Shown here in pieces: positions 50,284 through 61,180 of a stretch of 64,000 bases of DNA (position 1 is its first letter; every line of letters begins with the position of its first letter). The position numbers were made by a program, and so were the translations under genes. The stretch is from Hetaerina americana (taxonomy: Eukaryota; Arthropoda; Insecta; Odonata; Calopterygidae). Location of the stretch: contig JAKTNV010000010.1 in NCBI GenBank assembly GCA_022747635.1, forward strand, positions 43,265,027 through 43,329,026, read 5' to 3'. A model generated the notes under the pieces. That model ran no database searches and was not told the origin of the DNA. It saw only the letters and a program-made list of their open reading frames with translations.

Positions 50284-50478
50284 CATTCACGTGGAAATAG
50301 ATTTAAGGAAAAGGATAGAATATCCGCCCGGCAAGTGGAAAAATCCGGTGTTCAAGTCCTAGGCAACGCAATATTTTTGCGCTGGTGATCTGTTCGATTC
50401 CACCTTCCCCACCTCTCCTGTGTTCGTCCTTTCTGTGTGTTCCCATCCCCTTTCCTTGTATCTATTTCCATGTGAATG
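50284..50478. mobile_element. Small inverted-repeat element between microsatellites
   Basis: Ends CATTCACGTGGAAATAGAT (50284-50302) and its complement (50460-50478) match at 18 of 19 positions. The 157-base interior contains a B-box-like GGTGTTCAAGTCC. It could be a MITE or a SINE fragment. It is the only unique sequence between two microsatellite blocks. Confidence 0.5.
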
Positions 50479-50518
50479 AATATTTGTTCGCCTTATGGCG
50501 GGATTTCGTGTTTGAATG

Positions 50519-50665
50519 CGTGTGTGTATGTATTTATGTATGTGTGTGTATATATATATGTGTGTGTCTATGTATGTATGTGTACATATGTATGACTATA
50601 TATATATATATATATATGTGTGTGTATGTATGTATTCATGTGTATATATATAAATGTATGCATTA

Positions 50666-50724
<59 letters not shown>

Positions 50725-50740
50725 TATATATATATATCAG
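50519..50740. repeat. (TG)n/(TATG)n/(TA)n microsatellite block
   Basis: Interrupted TG, TATG and TA arrays, with the longest pure TA run about 50684-50716. Confidence 0.88.
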
Positions 50741-50861
50741 TTCTGTCCCTCTCCTCCTTGATAAAGGTGGCAACGACCACCGAAAATTCGAAAAATAGTG
50801 AGTCTCTTTTTTTGTGTGTTTCTGTGTTTTTGTCTGTGTCCACTAGTGCTAAGTGTTATAC

Positions 50862-50863
<2 letters not shown>

Positions 50864-50895
<32 letters not shown>
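50864..50895. repeat. (TA)n microsatellite
   Basis: Pure TA run, followed by TGTATG units. Confidence 0.85.
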
Positions 50896-50902
<7 letters not shown>

Positions 50903-50919
50903 ATGTGTATGTAGATATA

Positions 50920-52329
50920 CACACACCCACTTACATTCGTTTGATGCATATGTATGTATTTTTCCCCCGAGTAAAATGCGTATCCCGGTCATAGGATTAG
51001 GAAGACATTTGTTTGTGTTTCTGCTTCCAGTAATCCGAAGAAGATTATTCTCTATCATCGGTCACTTCTGGCCATCGTCTAACTCTTGTAATCCGGAAAG
51101 TGTCAACATTTTTAATGACCCCTACAATGGTTGTCAACCGTAATTTCTTCACAAAAAGCAGACAATTACTGCCTGTTTTTACTTCTGTAAAACGTATTCA
51201 CTATCTATGAATTTATATGTTATGTCTTTGCGTTTGTTGTGTGGCCAATACATTTATGAAATTTGTATTTCTGCGTTCATTTCATTTTTTTAAATACCTT
51301 CTTATGTGATAATCCCCGAGACTTATCGTTAAAGTCAGTTCAATTGTTTTAGTCGGTACCCGCGGTCAATGTGTCCGTCGTTGAAATTGGGATAAGAGTT
51401 TAATTGCTGATCCAAGTGAGTACACATTACAAAACTATTGAGTTGATTCCGTTGAATCAAATAGTTTTTATGTATTTAATGGCAGCTCTTTTGTATGTTC
51501 AAGTGAACGGTTTCAAGGATGATCATGAGTCCCAGAATTGGTTTGTAGCAGCTCTCTGGCTCTCCTGTTATCTCTATGTTTTAATTCTTTCATTAATCAA
51601 TCCTTGTATTAATGCCTCCATCTTCTACTCGTAATTCATCCTGGAATCACGCCGTAGTTCTACTCTATGGTTCTCTTCACTTTAGTCTCCTATGAGCTAA
51701 CATGTCTCAGGATTTATCAAATTAATTTCCTCCTTGTGTCCTTCTCAGGCTTCTCTGTACACCTACTCTTCTGTGAACCCCCATTTTTGTTACTTTGTCA
51801 ATACAATTTATTTTACATCATTCTCCCATACCACCGCATTCCATCACTTCCAATATTCCTCTCTCTGCTACGCCTATCATCCATGTCTCACGGTTGTGAA
51901 TTCCAGCGTATTAATAGTAAAAAAGTATTCATTCATCTTTTAATTGTGTGAACATTTTTGTTTATGTGGGTGTAGAAATATGAAACATTTACTTATCATG
52001 TAGGGCAATTCTAGGCTTTTTGACCCCACTTTTGGAACTGGACTTTCTATTATTTTGTTTTACTTTCATTTTTTCTATTGCTGAGACGTGCGCTTAAGTA
52101 TCTTTTTCTATTTAACGTATTATTATTATACCAAGTTTTCCTCTACATAGCATGGTCCAGTTGTACGATATCAATATTCGCGGCGCGCAATCAGCTTGGG
52201 CCTGCGTGACGAGGATTCCCGTTTCGAGATATCTAGATTACCGCATTTCAAACCGGCGGAAAATCACCAAAAGCTGCTCTCTGAATATAGTTTTTATGCT
52301 TTACCCGAGCTTCTCCGACAACTAAACTT
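50920..52329. other. Non-coding stretch
   Basis: AT- and T-rich sequence. The T/C-rich strand bias from about 51600 suggests an old antisense LINE tail, but no RT motif is readable there. Confidence 0.4.
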
Positions 52330-53010
52330 CTCACTTTCGTCATCATGCGTAGGTCATCTCCTTCTTTAAGCAGTTTCAACAATCATTTGCAACTTTCTTC
52401 TCCACAACTACGTTTCCTCTGCGATTCTCTACATTTTACCATATTGTGTTCACCTACTCAGTCCAGCATCCAGCGTCTTGGTTTTTCTTCTCCCCTTCTT
52501 ATCCCTTTGTCAACCGTGCCTTCAATATTTTTTCTTCAATGTTTTTATAACTTCGATTCTCTAAAAAAATCTCCTCCTCTTAACGGATGGCCCATCCGAT
52601 TCACTTTCCTATTTTCTCCAAAAGTGCTCTCTTTCCAGTGATCTTCTTCAAAACTCTTTCCTTTCTTACCCCATGTATCAAACTGATCTTCAACATCCGT
52701 CTCCTCAACCACAACGCAAAAGCTTATATCATCTTTTTTTTAGTTTAACTTGATGTCCATGTCTCAGTTTCGTGCATACATACACTCCACACAAAGCGTT
52801 TCCTAAATCTCTTCCTTGAATCCAAGTCAGATGATCTTCGTAGTACATTTTTCATTTTCATAAAGGCCTGTTTTGATTACCCATTCTGATCTTCATATAC
52901 TTCTATATTTTCAGATCCGATGCTGTTAAAAATCCAAGTTATACACTTAAACATTTCTACCTGCTCAACTTGTGTATGCCCTATATTTAATTTATTTTTT
53001 ATCATTATAA
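52330..53010 (-). pseudogene. Decayed LINE RT C-terminal region, copy 1
   Basis: The complement reads VEQVEMFKCITWIF (matching E-x-F-K-Y-L-G), then SKQAFMKMKN, RKRFRKRFVWSVCMHETETWT. In this common arthropod LINE family the corresponding segment is K-x-A-F and L-Y-G-[SC]-E-T-W. In-frame stops break it, so it is old. Confidence 0.72.
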
Positions 53011-54219
53011 ATTCACATTACATTGGTTTATGTGATATTTATTTGTTACTATTTATATATAATTTAAAAAAATATATTTTAAAAGTATATTTTCACTCTT
53101 TTTGGAGTTTCGCAGTCGAGGTTGCTTAGTTTATCAGAAATGAACTCGTCCCACTCTCGGCAACAAGTTGCGTCTTATCTTGAAATTACGGCGTCGATAT
53201 CGGATCGCGAATCAGAAGACGAGGAGATCCGTATTATTAGACGTCTTGCTGTAATAATAGAAGAGATTGAAATGTCCAAAAATAGCCAATATCCGTATAT
53301 GATATGTCATGCATGCAATTACTTTAATGAGAACTTTAACCCAATCTTTTCATAGGATCTACGAAAACGAATGCCATCATTTCATGATCAAATTTCTTAA
53401 TACAAGATTTTACCGCACATGTATACACGGGTATTTAGCGTTTAAAAATAGAACTAGAATTGAGCTTTTGATTTCATGTGGTATACATCCCGTAATTATC
53501 ACCTGAGAAGTAGTCATTTTACATCGCTCCTGTTTAGAGATGCATTTTATGGAATCCTTTTTTCTTAATACTTCCTTTCGTTTCGTTTTCATCGGTTTTT
53601 GCCTTTTTCATTTTTACTAGTTCCTTCTTCATCACTGTTAAACGACGTAAACAGCAAGTTTCTTTCATTTTAGTCCCACTCCAAACCGGTGTTGCCATCT
53701 CACCATAAAAATATGGGTCCTCTAAATCACTTTTAGGAATTGTCAGTTATTGACAATGACCTTCATGTACTTCACCACTGATTAATATAAGAATATCACG
53801 TTGAAACGGACCCCATGCTCGATAGGGTGAATTTATTTAGTTGATTTTAGTAAAAAAAATGTTGATAGTTTCACCAGAGACTTGTGGTCTTATATCGATT
53901 CCATCCCTTTACATGCTACTCTTTTATCTTTCGCTTAGTAATTATCAGAGTAATCTAGTTTATCATCGCTAGTGATTTGACATCCTTCGGGGAAACAGTT
54001 GAAATTATATATTATTTGAATAAATAAATAGTATAACATGAGGAATTGTGCGTGATATTTCACAGCACTCGACACATTTGTGGACAAAAAAAACTAAAAG
54101 TAAAGTATTAATATTCAAATGTGTAAAACTCTAATAAATTATATAAACATTACTCTCTACTACTTTTTAAGCGAAACATAATGAATATGAGCCATTCATG
54201 ATTGCTAATCATCAACTCG
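53011..54219. other. Non-coding stretch
   Basis: One + strand frame (53122-53355) has an acidic, helix-prone segment ESEDEEIRIIRRLAVIIEEI preceded by a CAG acceptor-like site, but without homology it is not called a gene. Confidence 0.4.
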
Positions 54220-54500
54220 GGGGTTGCGTTGACGCACATCTACTCTAAATTCTCCCATCTGATAACCTCTCTACGCCTTTAATATATCTTTGCTCGGACG
54301 TCTGCCATTATCTTATTCATAAATCTTGTCCGTGGTCTTCCACTCTATTTATTCCCGTCCACTTTTCCTTACACGATTGTTATTGGCAAGCTCTCTTGCC
54401 TCAAAATGTGCATTTGACAGTAATTTGTTTGTTGATTTCTTCGAATTCTTTCTTCGCACCAATCCGTCATTTGTTACTCTTTTCGCCCATTTCATCTTGA
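54220..54500 (-). pseudogene. LINE C-terminal tail remnant, copy 2
   Basis: The complement reads SGRPRTRFMNKIMADVRAK, then RRREVIRWENLE and a stop. G-R-P-R-x-x-[WF]-x-D/N-x-I near a final R-x-x-W is the typical end of this LINE protein. It cannot be the continuation of the 52330-53010 copy because the order on the - strand is reversed. Confidence 0.68.
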
Positions 54501-54528
54501 CGTCACCTCACCTCATCGTGGTATCTTT

Positions 54529-54532
<4 letters not shown>

Positions 54533-54575
<43 letters not shown>

Positions 54576-54745
54576 GAAAGATTTCTCCTAATTAAATATT
54601 TATTTCGATATATATATATATGTATGTATATATATATGTATGTATAAAATATATATATTATTTATTTATATATATATACATATACTTTATATATATTTAT
54701 ATAAATATAAATATACTATATATATATTTATATATATATACATAT
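54533..54745. repeat. (TA)n-rich microsatellite block
   Basis: A TA run at about 54533-54570 is enclosed by CTTTCTTAT and ATAAGAAAG inverted flanks, giving a long hairpin. More TA/TATG/TATT arrays continue to 54745. Confidence 0.85.
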
Positions 54746-55640
54746 TCCGGATCAATATATTTCTAATCTTGATGCTTAAATTTGGTACTGCGAAGAGGTT
54801 TTTATTCTTACAAACACCCACTTGACTTTCTTCGATTTTTCTACGGTTGCTGCTCCTACTTACAAAATAATAAAAATCTTTTCCCTTTACCAGCTCTTGG
54901 AATTCCAGTTTGATAAATTGCTTCCTTTTGTCCCAAGGCGAAGGACCGTGCCTTCGTTTCTTGTTTTTTTCTCGTCTTCATGTTATGCAGCGATTACGCG
55001 TTAGCACCCGAGCCTTAGTCCTCTCTGTAATGTTATTGTTTTTCAATTTATTTTATTACTATCATTTACATATCATAATTAAAATTGTATATAGTATGTT
55101 TTACTTCTCATTTATATTGGCGCCGCTTTTACTCCCGGTTTTACATTTTGGAGAATGACAAGAAATGTATTGCCGACTGTAAATAGACCTCTACCGATGA
55201 AATCGACGACTGCAAGATCATTTTTCCCGTAATATTTTTATATTCAAACTAATAATTTATATGATGTTATTTTTTCAAATTTCGCTTTCGGTGTAAAGCT
55301 TTTGGCATAAACAGATTAATGTAACCGAGGAGGATTGCTGTTTATTATTTCCTCAGTTAACTCAAAATAATTTTAACCCGGTCGTTAAACAAATTTGTTA
55401 TCTGCTTCATCTGCCTTGACACAATTTTAAGGGGTCCTCCTCGTCTTTGGCATTGAGATTTCAAGCAAAATATTGACTTGCATTACGATCGCTCACATTT
55501 TATTATGATAAGCTCGCCCATACTAATAATAATATTCATAAATCCTTGGAATAATTTTATTTATTTTTTATTTATTTCACATTGATCCGAAAACGCCACT
55601 TCGGCCTTAACATCTGAATATTGACAATTGTGCAACAAAG
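54746..55640. other. Non-coding stretch
   Basis: No gene or repeat recognised. Confidence 0.5.
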
Positions 55641-55760
55641 ACAATAACAAACACCCAAGCCCTAGGTGAAGAAAAACCCACCTGGGCGGTAATCGAACTC
55701 GCGACCTCTGGATTGGCAGGTGAGGAGGTTATCTCGCCGCCACCTAGGTCAGCGATGTTG
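55641..55760 (-). mobile_element. tRNA-derived SINE, family D
   Basis: The complement has CTAGGTGGCGGCGAGATAAC (A-box-like) and GAGTTCGATTACC (B-box-like), then CCCAGGTGGGTTTTTCTTC. It reads as a tRNA-like head with a short body; no second copy in the window. Confidence 0.55.
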
Positions 55761-57677
55761 ACATAGAACGCAGAAGATTGGCAAGAATGGCAATGATATA
55801 ACATGATTCAATACCATAAAGCCGATTTTGATATTGATAATTGTATGATTGCATTGTTTCAACTCTGTTTACCTGCGAAATGTTTTAATGAAAAGAATAC
55901 ATCCTCGCCTATCTTTACTATTACTATGAATAGAAATTTCAGTGACTTATTAAAAGAAATATCTGTAATGCATACGATTCTGTGGCTTTAAGAATCCACC
56001 ACCACAGTAGTCAACAATAATCAATGGGTTTGATACATACGAGTAGACTTTTCTTAGTGCTAATCCCATCGTATTGTCAAATTTGCACATTGCTGGTTGC
56101 TGTTCAGCAGCCAGCCCCAATAGGCTCTACAAGAATAAGAATTATTTAAGCCATAATGAGTAATTGGCTGAATAAATTATTTCAGACAATCATAATCAAA
56201 TTTCATTTTTGAAATAATTCCTTCTTAGTATTTCTCAGGCGACGTATATGAATATATCATTTAATTACCTTAATATTCAATTGAAGATAACCTACATCAC
56301 AACCTCACCAAATAGCTGCATAATACTCCCGAATCAAAACGAAATACCATTTTGTTTTTGGCTAATATTTTACTCCAAACATAAAATCTTGGCTAAAAAA
56401 TGTTCGATAAACACTTTTAGCAAGTTCCATTTATTGGAAATAAGTAAAACCGAAAAGCGTAAAGAAAGTAATAGAATGAAAGTATCGTCAGAAGGCTTAC
56501 GCTACGCCCACTTGATGAAAGCTTCATTCTGATTCCGGGGATTTCCGTATCGTAGGTTGTTTCAGAGACAACAGTTTCACCCTCCTGGAGACACTTTGGA
56601 GAAAACAGTTTTCTGGTGTTTGTCTGACAATGTGTTCATCGGTGTCTGTCTAACAACCGTCGAGTCAAGCTATAACTTGAAATAGGTGAGCGAATTAGGA
56701 GTGCAGAAGTATGGCGAAATTTAAAAAATGCACGACATTTTCAGCCGCCTCCGAAGGGACTCGGCCATTTTGATGGGTGACCGAATGCTGAGGCATCAGT
56801 TAGGCATCGTTGAAAAGTGCCTTTTATTGATTTTAGGGAAGGGAACAACCAGAGTGATTTTTATCTAGTCTCCATGAAAAGAGGAGGGTCTCCTCCGTCC
56901 ATCGGAGGTGCGTGATTGGCTTGTTCTGTGGTACACGTCGTGAGTTTTCAGCCCGTGTGTCGAAGTCCACTTTATCAAAAGCTATTTCTGTCGCCTTATG
57001 TCGTGACGGAGCTCTATGAGATTCTCTGTCTACAAAATTTCAAGTACGAAATCAACACAAGGAAGCATGTTGAAACGCACGCGGGAAACTCAGCAGTGCA
57101 GTATTCATATTTTATTATCTCTGTGGTAATTTGGATGAAATTCCCCGACACGGGGACGGTAGATGATGCATGGAAGAAGAGGGAGATCTTATTAAGTGAA
57201 AACTCGGAAAATCCAACCTCGAACTTGCAGAAATAATCACGTGACACATTTGACAGATCTCGATTTTTACTTGAAAATGTCGGTAATTTTCGACACAGTG
57301 AAATCGCACCTTTCATACTGCCACGATTTAACTACCTCGAGTCCATTGTTGAGCGAAGTACAATCAGGAGTTGACGTATAGCTGATTGATTTTTATCGAA
57401 TAGGATACCAAATTCAATTAACCTTTTGTGGCGAATCATGTCTACACATTCAAAACTATCATCAACGTAGTTTACCTGGATACGTAGCATTCCTGATTAC
57501 AAGCTCAAATAATCTTGGAGAATCAAACAAACAATTATGTAAATTTATTTAATGATGGAAGAAAAAAATTTAAAAAAATGTCATTGTTCTCTTTTCTGAT
57601 CCACATGGAATAATACAAAGGATTCAATGCCAAGTGCTATCGCCAATTTAGCAGCGAAACGTGGAGATTGATATATA
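55761..57677. other. Non-coding stretch
   Basis: No gene recognised; frames of about 100 codons (56916-57236 on +, 57014-57316 on -) oppose each other and lack motifs. Confidence 0.45.
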
Positions 57678-58235
57678 CAGGGCTCGTCCGGAAAATAAGT
57701 GTACTGACTCCTGGGCTGGGCGCGCCGCTCCAAGCGCGCCCAACACCGCTCTGACGGGCTGCGATTGGAGGGGGGTATGTTGGCAAGCGACGCTGAAAAA
57801 GGCAGTCGGCTTTGAGCTGTGGTGTAGTGAGGAGCTCTGTTAACGCGAACCTCCACGCTCGACCCACGTCACGGAACGCGATGCCGAAGTTTTTGGAGCA
57901 GCGTTATTCCATCAAATTTGCGGTAAAGCTTGGGAAATCGTCTACCGAAACTGTCGGTATGATTAACCAGGCTTACGGGGAGTCAGCCATGTCCAGAAAC
58001 ATGATCTTTCGGTGGCACAAGATGTTCGTGGAGGGCAGAGAAGAGGTCGACGACGAGTCTTCGAGAGGTTCCCGATGATGCCTTCGCGGGAGCGTTCCAG
58101 GAATGGGAACGCCGCTGGAACAAGTGTATCGACTCACAAGGAAGGTTATTTTGAGGAATATTAGCTTAAGATATGTAAAAGTGTAATAATTTTTTTTTCC
58201 TGAGCTCAGTACACTTATTTTCCGGACGAACCCTG
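57678..58235 (+). mobile_element. Mariner-derived short element (internally deleted)
   Basis: Thirty-base terminal inverted repeats with one mismatch (CAGGG(C/T)TCGTCCGGAAA...) lie next to TA on both sides. At 558 bp it is a deletion derivative: it keeps the transposase start but no catalytic domain. The good terminal match indicates a recent mobilisation by a helper element. Confidence 0.9.
57881..58078 (+). pseudogene. Mariner transposase N-terminal helix-turn-helix only
   Basis: Sixty-five codons from an ATG: MPKFLEQRYSIKFAVKLGKS, then AYGESAMSRNMIFRWHKMF and EGREEVDDE, stopping right after SRGSR. This is the first DNA-binding helix-turn-helix and linker of a mariner transposase; the catalytic D,D,D domain is deleted. 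The frame is open, so a short DNA-binding peptide could be made in principle. Confidence 0.85.
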
Positions 58236-58287
58236 TATATCTTCGAAATAGAACGCTCTTCGGCGACGCACAAATTATGAAAAAAAA

Positions 58288-58473
58288 ATGTAGATTTTTA
58301 GAATATAGAGACACAAAGAAAGGACACTCACAATTTGTTATTTGACGTTTCGACAGCTCGGCTGTCGTCTTCAGAATGCTTCCATTCTGAAGACGACATC
58401 CGAGCTGTCGAAACGTCAAATAACAAATAGAGAGTGTCCTTTCTTTGTGTCTCTATATTCTAAAAATCTACAT
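58288..58473. repeat. Foldback element, 93-bp arms
   Basis: Arms 58288-58380 and 58381-58473 are inverted copies with only a few mismatches, meeting at a loop of about four bases. The arms start ATGTAGATTTTTAGAATAT and contain GACGTTTCGACAGCTCGG. The mirrored frames over it (for example 57973-58419 on -) come from the palindrome, not from a gene. Confidence 0.9.
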
Positions 58474-58570
58474 CTGTGTTTATATTGTCGCAAGTATGCG
58501 ACATGGTTCTCCCTTCCTGGCTCCTCCGACTACCCACCCCAAGCAATCAACGACGCACTGTTGCAGGTGT

Positions 58571-58711
58571 ACAACAATAGTATTCCTCCCTGGTTTTCCC
58601 CAAAACTCCCAAGCAACCAACGACAATGTTTCCAAGCGATCAACAACAATAGTATTCCTCCCCAGGGTTTTTCCCCAAAACTCCCACGTGACCAACAACA
58701 ATGCTCCTAAG
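58571..58711. repeat. 72-bp tandem duplication in LTR U3
   Basis: Two adjacent copies starting CAACAATAGTATTCCTCCC (58572 and 58644), each with CCCCAAAACTCCCA and ACAATG. Confidence 0.8.
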
Positions 58712-58747
58712 TTGGGTATAAAAGCCCTGATCGCGGGGCGAAAAGCG

Positions 58748-59225
58748 GTCAGTGGTTATCTGGCGGTGACCGGTAGGGCACGAAGCTTCGGCAGTGTTGC
58801 GCTTGTCGCGACAGCGTGTCCTATTCTTGACTCATCTTGGACGAGGGCTCCGCCCAGGTTACGTTCGTCGTGACCGCGTCCAACCTGCCTACACCCTTTC
58901 CCAAGTCAGTGGTTATCTGGCGGTGACCGGTAGGGCACGAAGCTTCGGCAGTGTTGCGCTTGTCGCGACAGCGTGTCCTATTCTTGACTCATCTTGGACG
59001 AGGGCTCCGCCCAGGTTACGTTCGTCGTGACCGCGTCCAACCTGCCTACACCCTTTCCCAGGTAAGGGTCAGTTGGTTATCTGGTGGTGACCGGTAGGGC
59101 ACGATGCTTCGGCTATGTTGCGCTTGTCGCGACAGCGTGTCCTATTTTCTGACTCAACTTCGGACGAGGGCCCTGCCCAGGTTATGCGTGTCGTGACTGC
59201 GTCCGCCCTGCCATACCCCCTTCCT
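58748..59225. repeat. 157-bp unit, three tandem copies in the LTR
   Basis: Units begin GTCAGTGGTTATCTGGCGG at 58748 and 58905 (period 157, nearly identical) and GTCAGTTGG at 59068 (more diverged). Each carries the initiator-like TCAGT but no TATA box. A fourth, partial copy lies at 60195-60305. Confidence 0.92.
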
Positions 59226-59408
59226 GACGGACGCGCGTTGGTGTACTGAGGGTCTAGCCATCCATAAATTGCGTATAACTTTGTAAATGGTGCATTTCAA
59301 CTGTATTTTGTATAATAAACGATTGTTTGGGTAAGACTCGGTGTGGTATCTCTGACTTTCCCCGATACCCTTTGTGTCGCACCATTAAGGAACGCCCCTT
59401 GCGACATA

Positions 59409-59427
59409 TTGGTGTCAGGTGTGTGGG
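59409..59427 (+). other. Retrotransposon primer-binding site
   Basis: TGGTGTCAGGTGTGTGGG begins three bases after the LTR end. TGG complementary to tRNA 3' CCA and the TGGTGTCAG start are typical of gypsy-type priming; I do not assign the tRNA with certainty. Confidence 0.7.
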
Positions 59428-60090
59428 TCACGGTTGGACTAGTGATTTATTCAGTGAATGCGATAGTTATCATAGATTTTCATGTTCCCGTGTACCTTTT
59501 TAAATCGGAAAATTAGCCCAACCAGCGCCCACCATGGGTATCGGATAAACTCGGAGTATGAAAAAATAAATTAATTAAGCACCCTCAAAATTTTAACGTA
59601 ATTAGCATTGGATTAAATTTCGCGATGGATGGCCTTAACCCTCATAGACTTGGTTACTATAACCCTTTTCTCGATTATCAAGGAACCGTCCCTGAATTTA
59701 AACTCGGCAATACACTCGACTTCACACCTTCGGTTAATGTGTTAGAACAGCCGGGAAGTAGCACGAGCCCCCAAAATGTTTGCGGAGAAGCTGCGCAAAC
59801 CGCCGCTATTGGCAGCCAGTTTCATTTAATTCCAACGTTTAGCGGTGAAGATGAGATAGGGGTTGACAAATTTTTGGAAAGCGTTCGTATTGTAAGTCAT
59901 CTTAGTGGTTGGAATGAAGCACAGACCTTAGGAGTCGCTCAACTTCGGCTTGGAGGAACCGCCGCGGATTTTGTCTCTGCAAATCATCACATATTAGGTT
60001 CATACGCGGACTTTTCCATTAATCTCAAAAGGAGATTTTCCCTTAAGGCCTCTCCAATCATGTTAGAAAAAATATTTAACACTTGTGTAC

Positions 60091-60166
60091 AAAAACCCTG
60101 GGGAGGAATACTATTGTTGTTGATCGCTTGGAAACATTGTCGTTGGTTGCTTGGGAGTTTTGGGGA
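60091..60166 (-). repeat. Inverted 76-bp LTR fragment
   Basis: An exact reverse complement of LTR bases 58597-58672, joined to the interrupted gag. Confidence 0.92.
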
Positions 60167-60194
60167 GAACTTCGTAGTCATTTGGGATTCCCAA

Positions 60195-60305
60195 GTCAGT
60201 GGTTATCTGGCGGTGACCGGTAGGGCACGAAGCTTCGGCAGTGTTGCGCTTGTCGCGACAGCGTGTCCTATTCTTGACTCATCTTGGACGAGGGCTCCGC
60301 CCAGG
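60195..60305 (+). repeat. Displaced fourth copy of the LTR 157-bp unit (partial)
   Basis: About 111 bases identical to the first two LTR units, from GTCAGTGG to CGCCCAGG, located in gag-derived sequence. Confidence 0.92.
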
Positions 60306-60380
60306 ATACCAACGTCCGAGCTTCTCACTGTGAATTGTATAGGGGGCCTTAATTATGTGCACACCACATCTCTGAGCAAT

Positions 60381-60694
60381 TTTTACAAATTGCATTTTGA
60401 AATCACTCACCGCCAGGTAAAGTGAATCTGTGGTCAATTAAATATTTTGATCGCCATCTACTGATGGGGCCGGAAAAGGGGTGCGCCTCAAAAATCGTAA
60501 TTTTCTGACTCCTTTGTTGCATGAGTAAAATGACTAGCAGGGCAATCCTTCCAGAGTGCCGCGCTATTTTAACGTGAGCCACCTTGTAAAGGGGTAAAAC
60601 ATCCCTTCCTCAGGCGCCCGTTATGCCAAGCCTGGTGTATTCATTCGCTCCGCTCTCTGGGTCGCCTTTTTTTAGGAGACCGGGAGCAGGGATA
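60381..60694 (+). repeat. Left arm of long perfect inverted repeat
   Basis: It matches the reverse complement of 63687-64000 at every one of 314 positions. Homology stops at 60694 on the inner side; on the outer side it may run further left, but the partner is cut by the window edge. Confidence 0.95.
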
Positions 60695-61180
60695 GAAGGT
60701 GTTAACACCCCATACTCGGCTAGCATCACCATAGTATTGAGTCATCTGGCTTCATGGGATAGCTGGGAAGAATGCCGGGAGAGAGGGACAAAACTAATTT
60801 GTTACAGAGTGAGAAGTTCTTCGGTTTGTAGTACAGCAGTGACCAATCCTTATCACCGGTCAATTGAGCAATCTTCTTTAAGATATATTTAACTTGTGCA
60901 TTTTGTACCTGCCAGAAAATGCAACCCCAATCTTCTGTTTATACGGATGTATTTGCCTTAAAATATTCACCGTTTACTTAAAATTAACACAAAAAATCCA
61001 CATTTTATAACCATGTTCTTTGGAATCCCAAATGACTACGAAGTTCTTTACACAGAGAGTTTTTCTTTCCGAGTCCAAAATTGTTCGTATTAACAATCAA
61101 CCATTGGTCCAATGCTGGTTTAACGGCAAACATAGCAAGATCACTAATGAATCACTTTTTGGTACACTTAACACAGGGTA
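60695..61180. other. Non-coding stretch inside the inverted repeat
   Basis: No gene recognised; holds one copy of the 25-bp inverted pair. Confidence 0.5.

Larger units (their letters stand above)
58486..59406 (+). mobile_element. 5' LTR of a Ty3/gypsy-like retrotransposon
   Basis: A 921-bp repeat-type terminus starting TGTCGCAAG and ending CTTGCGACA, a 9-bp inverted pair of the TG...CA type. TATAAAA is at 58717-58723 with an initiator-like TCAGT at 58749 (about 30 bases downstream) and AATAAA at 59314-59319. U3 has a 72-bp tandem duplication (58571-58711) and the transcribed part a 157-bp triplication. A primer-binding site follows directly. The matching 3' LTR is not in the window. Confidence 0.82.
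59625..60425 (+). pseudogene. Gag N-terminal part fused to LTR-derived sequence
   Basis: The ORF opens at 59625. About the first 156 codons (to ~60092) look like the N-terminal capsid region of a gypsy Gag: FHLIPTFSGEDEIGVDKFLE, then AQLRLGGTAADFV and LKRRFSLKASPIMLEKIF, resembling the retrotransposon gag domain before its zinc knuckle. The remaining codons come from an inverted LTR piece (60091-60166), a 25-bp filler and a direct LTR piece (60195-60305), so the C-terminal part is not Gag. No zinc knuckle follows on this strand. Confidence 0.75.
60167..61046. repeat. 25-bp inverted pair across the left repeat arm
   Basis: Bases 60167-60191 and 61022-61046 are perfect inverted copies (GAACTTCGTAGTCATTTGGG at the left). 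One copy is at the rearranged gag junction, the other inside the segment between the long inverted repeats. Confidence 0.85.

Noticed and set aside
57973..58710. Two similar frames of 148 and 122 codons on opposite strands
   Set aside because: They arise from the two arms of the foldback palindrome.
61014..61100. Short + strand frame MFFGIPNDYEVLY resembling a LINE RT piece
   Set aside because: Too short and isolated; no neighbouring RT motif supports it.
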